Source of the DNA: Halieaceae bacterium
Lineage (GTDB): Bacteria; Pseudomonadota; Gammaproteobacteria; Pseudomonadales; Halieaceae
Direction of reading: 5' to 3'
Length of the DNA: 35,391 bases
NCBI GenBank assembly: GCA_026710905.1
Contig: JAPOQD010000017.1
Coordinates: forward strand, 1-35,391
Shown: positions 31,304 to 35,391 of the stretch, in pieces
Layout: every line of letters starts with the position of its first letter
Position numbering within the stretch: position 1 is the stretch's first letter
Notes under the pieces: model-generated
What the model saw: only the letters and a program-made list of their open reading frames with translations
What the model was told of the DNA's origin: nothing
Database searches by the model: none
Translations under genes and position numbers: made by a program

Positions 31304-31681
31304 TCACCAGTGACGATCCACGACGGCCTGATCGAAAATACTGTCCGCCGACACGAGCGCGCATTTCTCAAGCAACGCCTGGGCAAGCAGCAATCGGTCC
31401 CAGGGGTCGCGATGCTCCCATTCGAGATTGGCGGCATACTCGGCGTGGTCGTGAGTAATAGCCAGTTCTTCCACGTAGTTGCGTCTGAGCGCGGATCTGA
31501 GTTCCTGTGGCGGAAGATTGACCCGCCCGCGCCGCGCCCTCAGTTCGATTTCATAGATTGACGCGGCGCTGACAAGCACGATGTTGGCGCGGTCGAGAAT
31601 CAGTTTCTTCGCCTGGCGGGAAAGCCTGTCGCTGCCGCTTATCCACCAGTAAACAGCATGGCTGTCCAGCAACAATTTCAC
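31304..31681 (-). CDS. vapC: PIN-domain toxin (VapC type)
   Basis: A 125-residue PIN-domain ribonuclease toxin. The acidic metal site is complete: D6 (LLLDSHAVYWW), E44 (ASIYEIELRARRG), D92/D95 (HRDPWDRLLLAQAL) and D113 (VSADSIFD). DPWDRLLLAQA is typical of the Phd-paired VapC subgroup. GTG 31681 overlaps the antitoxin stop (GTGA), so toxin synthesis follows antitoxin synthesis. VapC relatives cut tRNA or rRNA loops; the target here is unknown. Confidence 0.9.
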   Translation of the reverse strand: MKLLLDSHAVYWWISGSDRLSRQAKKLILDRANIVLVSAASIYEIELRARRGRVNLPPQELRSALRRNYVEELAITHDHAEYAANLEWEHRDPWDRLLLAQALLEKCALVSADSIFDQAVVDRHW

Positions 31682-31959
31682 TTATCGCCCGGGCGATCAT
31701 GCCAGATGCCCAACGCATCGTTATAGTCGCCGGCATCGATAGCCGCCTGTTGTGCGTCTTCGGCATCGAACAGATCATCCGGCAGATCCAGATGCGCTAA
31801 TGGAGCGGCCTCCCTCGTCGAAGCTTCGGAAATCGGCGCCAGACGCGCTAACGGCCGCGTTCCCTTGGCGATGATAATTTCCTCGCCGGAGTTCGCGCGC
31901 GCCAACAGTTCCGAAAAGCGGGCGCGGGCCTCGGCGATTTTGTAAGTGGCCGGTGGCAT
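31678..31959 (-). CDS. Phd/YefM-type antitoxin
   Basis: A 93-residue antitoxin. The N-terminal DNA-binding Phd fold reads YKIAEARARFSELLARANSGEEIIIAKGTRPLARLAPI; the acidic C-terminal part (LDLPDDLFDAEDAQQAAIDAG) would bind VapC. ATG 31959 has GGAGAGG shortly upstream; an ATG at 31977 in the same frame contains that site and is less likely. The 7-bp dyad at 32033-32051 is a probable operator. Confidence 0.87.
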   Translation of the reverse strand: MPPATYKIAEARARFSELLARANSGEEIIIAKGTRPLARLAPISEASTREAAPLAHLDLPDDLFDAEDAQQAAIDAGDYNDALGIWHDRPGDK

Positions 31960-32032
31960 GATTTTCTGCCTCTCCATTTCGCAGCTTTGGGAGATGGGCC
32001 AAAATCGATTTCGACTTCAACCCCTGAAAGAA

Positions 32033-32051
32033 TGTACAACATACTTGTACA
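32033..32051. promoter_or_regulatory. Operator dyad for the phd-vapC module
   Basis: TGTACAA (32033-32039), 5-nt spacer, TTGTACA (32045-32051): a perfect 7-bp inverted repeat about 75 bp upstream of the antitoxin start. A -10-like TATGTT lies within it on the minus strand. Phd-family antitoxins are known to bind such dyads. Confidence 0.55.
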
Positions 32052-32091
32052 AAAAACAATGAACCTAACAAAAAGGCAGCAATTCTAAGTA

Positions 32092-32144
32092 AAAAGGGTT
32101 CGGAGACGCTTGAGAATGAAGCGCAAGTGTCTCCGACCCCTCTT
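32092..32144 (-). terminator. Long hairpin terminator of DUF3604 gene 1
   Basis: Arms 32092-32112 and 32124-32144 pair over about 20 nt (core GGAGACGCTTG with CAAGTGTCTCC), just after the stop at 32159. On the minus strand the stem ends CCCTTTTT, a good intrinsic terminator. The GGGGTCGG(A/T)GACACTTG form recurs at 34134-34189. Confidence 0.7.
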
Positions 32145-32158
32145 ACCCACTCTTTTAC

Positions 32159-34027
32159 TCAGGGCGCATACCAGATCGGTGAGGTGTAGGCCCGCTCCTG
32201 GATGATCATGGCCTTGTCCGGCAAGGGTTTGTCGCCGAAGATATTTGCCTTGCCGTAGGCAGGCCAACGCGGTGTCGGTATCTCCAGCACACGCGCGTAG
32301 TACACCGAGGGCTCGGATGCATCGAATTCCGGGTCCTGCCAGAATCCGACCAGTTCGGCATCGCCAATTGTGTTGGTCCAGCTCGCATTGGCCACATCCA
32401 CCGTGCTCCCCACCGCGGGAAGCGTACCGTCGCGACCCAGCTTGCGACGATGCGCATCACCCCAAACCACGTTGAAGATCTTTTCCTGGGTAGCGCCGCC
32501 GGCATCCAGCCAGCCCTTTACGATCTGAATGCGGTCGAGATTGCCACTGTTTGGATCTTTCAAGGCGGCTACCAGAAAGGTTGGGGCCTGCTGCCCCCCT
32601 TCGGTTTGTAGGGTTCCCCCCATGGGTACTCCCTTGCCGTAGCCGGTGGCCGGCAGGTTTTGCCCGCTTGCGTCGTCTTCCGAGAACTGCCAACCGCCAA
32701 AGAAGCGCACCGTCATGCGTGGCCCGGTAGTGGCATACACTTCCTTGCGCTGCATCGCATCCCAGATGGATTCACGCGTATTCTCGTTTGCCCAGACTGC
32801 AGCGTAGCCGGATGCGCTGTACTCCCAGGGTTTCCACATTTCCCGCACGTCAAAATCCATGAGCTGGGGAGCTTTGCCCCCCTCTGGCGCCATGCTCAAG
32901 ACTTTATCGAAATACTTGCTTTCCTCGAAAACTGTGGGTGCGGTATGACTGTCTGTCGACCCCACCATGCCGAATTGGTAGGGGTTGGCGCCGAGGGCGC
33001 GTTCCAGTTTGAGTCCATTCTTCAGCGCCTCGCGGGCGTATTCGTATTGGAGCATGTCCGGCGTTTTCAACGTTGCCAAGGAGACGTTGCCTCTATCCCA
33101 GGTCTCGAAATCCGCGAATTCGTCTGTTGGAGAGAGATAGGGGTGCGCCTCGCTGTCTCCCTTGATCTGCGTCACTTCATAAAGCGGTTCCCATCTGGCG
33201 CGCGCCCTCACGTACTCACCATCGATGGCAGCCTTCGTGTTGGGGTTGGTTTCCACCGGGAACATCTGCCCGTTGGATACGTTGCCATTGTGCGCAAGCG
33301 CGAGCACGCGGCCTCCGGTTTCCTCCTCGTAACGCTGCATCCATCGCCACAGATCCTGCGGATTGATGCTCTCGTTGGCGGTGAACGGTAGCAGTTGGCG
33401 CGCGGTCTCTGCGCCGCCCCGGTACAGCACATTGCGGTGCAGCTTGTCTCCACTTCTCGTCGGTGTCCATTCATAGCCGATAAGGGCTGTGAAACGCCCG
33501 GGTTCGTTGTAGCGGTCCGCCGTTTCCACGTACTGTTCCCAGGTTGAACGCATTAGCGTTGGATCCAGCAGTGGGCCCGAATAGTCACCGTTGTTCACGC
33601 GAGTTATTAATTGAGTCACTTCCCTGGTTCTCTGACCTCCCCCCTTTAAAATCTCGTACAGCTCTCGCAACTCTGCATGTTTGAGCAAGGCCGGGCTACC
33701 GCGGAGCAAATGGTCCATAATGCCTATCGCATCGGAATGATCGGAAACCACCAGAAAGTCCAGAGGAGGGTCGAGGCGGTCGAGGTTGCCATGGGTGGCG
33801 GCCACTTGTTCACCGCGGGCAAACCGATACGCGTCTTCGACGTTCAGTGTTACCCCAAACAGGCTCGCGTCCAGGGAATTGGTGGTGTGCAGGTGGGTAT
33901 CGCCCCAGAGAACTTGCGTCGGATAGGTCACATCCGCATGGGGTAAATTTCCCGGCTCCGCGCCTGACGCCATTAGGGGGCCCAGGCAAATCACCGCGAT
34001 CCAAATTTTCCGGACCAGAGATTGCAT
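32159..34027 (-). CDS. DUF3604 protein, exported, copy 1
   Basis: A 622-residue protein of the DUF3604 family, function undetermined. A signal peptide (MQSLVRKIWIAVICLGPLMASGA) suggests export. The mature part has PHP-like metal motifs: LWGDTHLHTTNS, DFLVVSDHSDAIG, RVLALAHNGNVSNGQMFP and GMVGSTDSHTAPT, consistent with a metal-dependent hydrolase. C-terminal blocks include RKEVYATTGPRMTVRFFGGW and VVWGDAHRRK. ATG 34027 follows AAGGAG; the frame is open 50 codons further up without a better site. Its C-terminal 400 residues are almost identical to the next gene, except for one patch after STDSHTA. No neighbouring gene indicates substrate. Confidence 0.88.
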   Translation of the reverse strand: MQSLVRKIWIAVICLGPLMASGAEPGNLPHADVTYPTQVLWGDTHLHTTNSLDASLFGVTLNVEDAYRFARGEQVAATHGNLDRLDPPLDFLVVSDHSDAIGIMDHLLRGSPALLKHAELRELYEILKGGGQRTREVTQLITRVNNGDYSGPLLDPTLMRSTWEQYVETADRYNEPGRFTALIGYEWTPTRSGDKLHRNVLYRGGAETARQLLPFTANESINPQDLWRWMQRYEEETGGRVLALAHNGNVSNGQMFPVETNPNTKAAIDGEYVRARARWEPLYEVTQIKGDSEAHPYLSPTDEFADFETWDRGNVSLATLKTPDMLQYEYAREALKNGLKLERALGANPYQFGMVGSTDSHTAPTVFEESKYFDKVLSMAPEGGKAPQLMDFDVREMWKPWEYSASGYAAVWANENTRESIWDAMQRKEVYATTGPRMTVRFFGGWQFSEDDASGQNLPATGYGKGVPMGGTLQTEGGQQAPTFLVAALKDPNSGNLDRIQIVKGWLDAGGATQEKIFNVVWGDAHRRKLGRDGTLPAVGSTVDVANASWTNTIGDAELVGFWQDPEFDASEPSVYYARVLEIPTPRWPAYGKANIFGDKPLPDKAMIIQERAYTSPIWYAP

Positions 34028-34133
34028 AACCTTCTCCTTGTCTGACATTCGACATGCGGCTCTGACCGTTGCGATCAGCGCCTCTTTAGAGAACAACACA
34101 AGAAATGATTCAAAACAAGACGAAGCAACGCTG

Positions 34134-34189
34134 AAAAGAGGGAGCGGTGACACTTGAGAATGATTATCAAGTGTCACCGACCCCTTTTA
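34134..34189 (-). terminator. Long hairpin terminator of DUF3604 gene 2
   Basis: GGTGACACTTGA (34146-34157) and TCAAGTGTCACC (34167-34178) pair perfectly, and flanking bases extend the stem to about 20 nt. On the minus strand a CTCTTTTC follows. It is homologous to 32092-32144, showing that the duplication included the terminator. Confidence 0.7.
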
Positions 34190-34190
34190 C

Positions 34191-35391
34191 TCAGGGCGCA
34201 TACCAGATCGGTGAAGTGTAGGCGCGCTCCTGCAGAATCATGGTCGTTCCAGCCACAGGTTTGTCGCCGAAGATTTTTGCATCGTAGGCAGGCCAACGCG
34301 GTGTCGGAATCTCCAGCACACGCGCGTAGTACACCGAGGGCTCGGATGCATCGAATTCCGGGTCCTGCCAGAATCCGACCAGTTCCGCATCGCCAATTGT
34401 GTTGGTCCAGCTCGCATTGGCCACATCCACCGTGCTCCCCACCGCGGGAAGCGAACCGTCGCGACCCAGCTTGCGACGATGCGCATCACCCCATACCACG
34501 TTGAAGATCTTTTCGTGGGTAGCGCCGCCGGCATCCAGCCAGCCCTTTACGATCTGAATGCGGTCGAGATTGCCACTGTTGGGATCTTTCAAGGCGGCTA
34601 CCAGAAAGGTTGGGGCCTGCTGCCCCCCTGCGGTTTGTAAGGTTCCACCCATGGGTACTCCCTTGCCGTAGCCGGTGGCCGGCAGATTTTGCCCGCTTGC
34701 GTCGTCTTCCGAGAACTGCCAACCGCCAAAGAAGCGCACCGTCATGCGTGGCCCGGTAGTGGCATACACTTCCTTGCGCTGCATCGCATCCCAGATGGAT
34801 TCACGCGAATTCTCGTTTGCCCAGACTGCAGCGTAGCCGGATGCGCTGTACGTCCACGGCTTCCACATTTCTCGCTCACCTACAAGCATAGACTCTGTAA
34901 TGCGGCCCGCCTTTGGCTCGTAATTCGGGAACTTACCGAAAAAATTGTTTTCCCCGGCAGTTGAAAGTGCGGTATGACTGTCTGTCGACCCCACCATGCC
35001 GAATTGGTACGGGTTGGCGCCGAGGGCGCGTTCCAGTTTGAGTCCATTCTTCAGCGCCTCGCGGGCGTACTCGTATTGGAGCATGTCCGGCGTTTTCAAC
35101 TCCTCCAGGGAGACGTTGCCTCTATCCCAGGTCTCGAAATCCGCGAATTCGTCTGTTGGCGAGAGATAGGGGTGCGCCTCGCTGTCCCCCTTGATCTGCG
35201 TCACTTCATAAAGCGGTTCCCATCTGGCGCGCGCCCTCACGTACTCAGCATCGATGGCGAGGTTGGTATTGGGGTTGGTTTCCACCGGGAACATCTGCCC
35301 GTTGGATAGGTTGCCATTGTGCGCAAGCGCGAGCACGCGGCCTCCGGTTTCCTCCTCGTAACGCTGCATCCATTGCCACAGGTCCTGCGGA
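34191..35391 (-). CDS. DUF3604 protein, copy 2 (partial, runs off window)
   Basis: The last 400 or so residues of a second DUF3604 protein; the N-terminal part lies beyond 35391, so the first methionine visible (35369) is internal. It keeps LALAHNGNLSNGQMFP, MVGSTDSHTA and the C-terminal YATTGPRMTVRFFGGW to YTSPIWYAP. It matches copy 1 nearly residue for residue except for about 31 residues after DSHTA, which read LSTAGENNFFGKFPNYEPKAG against PTVFEESKYFDKVLSMAPEGG. The repeat period is about 2.03 kb. Tandem genes of this family with a local difference suggest substrate diversification. Confidence 0.88.
   Translation of the reverse strand, partial: PQDLWQWMQRYEEETGGRVLALAHNGNLSNGQMFPVETNPNTNLAIDAEYVRARARWEPLYEVTQIKGDSEAHPYLSPTDEFADFETWDRGNVSLEELKTPDMLQYEYAREALKNGLKLERALGANPYQFGMVGSTDSHTALSTAGENNFFGKFPNYEPKAGRITESMLVGEREMWKPWTYSASGYAAVWANENSRESIWDAMQRKEVYATTGPRMTVRFFGGWQFSEDDASGQNLPATGYGKGVPMGGTLQTAGGQQAPTFLVAALKDPNSGNLDRIQIVKGWLDAGGATHEKIFNVVWGDAHRRKLGRDGSLPAVGSTVDVANASWTNTIGDAELVGFWQDPEFDASEPSVYYARVLEIPTPRWPAYDAKIFGDKPVAGTTMILQERAYTSPIWYAP

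Noticed and set aside
1-35391. CRISPR array, tRNA or rRNA genes
   Set aside because: No regularly spaced direct repeats and no tRNA- or rRNA-like sequence were recognised by eye; a dedicated scan was not possible.

Overview
The window is high-GC DNA with tightly packed, often overlapping genes. It looks like a chromosomal segment of a Gram-negative, probably aerobic gammaproteobacterium. A TonB-dependent receptor, an outer-membrane barrel, membrane-bound cytochrome-linked urate oxidation, valine catabolism by acyl-CoA dehydrogenase, and tandem DUF3604 genes would fit a marine Halieaceae/Spongiibacteraceae-like organism. That placement is inference; no rRNA or other phylogenetic marker is present.

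Layout. (1) 1-6802: a plus-strand branched-chain (valine/isobutyrate) catabolic cluster. It holds a CoA-acylating aldehyde dehydrogenase of the AdhE-N/EutE/SauS type where mmsA would be expected, an isobutyryl-CoA-type acyl-CoA dehydrogenase, a crotonase, 3-hydroxyisobutyryl-CoA hydrolase, 3-hydroxyisobutyrate dehydrogenase and a second, atypical crotonase. (2) 7034-11701: assorted genes: cyclopropane fatty acid synthase, an AAA/DUF4143 ATPase with a palindromic promoter, an outer-membrane barrel protein, and a NYN nuclease-like protein with a C-terminal OST-HTH/LOTUS-like domain. (3) 11912-30448: a very complete purine salvage and catabolism locus. A first block has an NCS2 purine permease, an 8-oxoguanine deaminase-like amidohydrolase and an AzgA-type permease. 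A TonB-dependent receptor lies on the opposite strand. A second block is one uninterrupted operon: xdhA-xdhB-xdhC-allB-alc-uraD-uraH-allA-guaD-puuD-tetR (RutR-like). (4) 30483-31959: two type II toxin-antitoxin modules on the minus strand around a palindrome-rich element. (5) 32092-35391: two tandem DUF3604 genes on the minus strand, each ending in a related long terminator hairpin; the second runs off the window.

How the genes work together. Guanine is deaminated to xanthine (GuaD) and 8-oxoguanine to urate (8-oxoguanine deaminase). XdhAB oxidises hypoxanthine and xanthine to urate, with XdhC inserting or maturing the cofactor. PuuD oxidises urate to 5-hydroxyisourate and passes electrons to its own cytochrome c domain. 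UraH, UraD, AllB, Alc and AllA then take it through OHCU, allantoin, allantoate and ureidoglycolate to glyoxylate and two ureas. No urease is visible here. The RutR-like repressor closes the operon. A perfect 16-bp dyad abuts the predicted -10 box of xdhA, so a feedback circuit is visible in the sequence.

Points most worth following: a 19-codon mini-ORF made by tandem duplication of the xdhC start; a dispersed terminal-inverted-repeat element whose hairpin arms differ in sequence but keep their pairing, one partial copy of which appears to supply the start codon of the hydroxyisobutyryl-CoA hydrolase; four CATG-centred perfect palindromes; and DUF3604 paralogues that are nearly identical except for one replaced patch.
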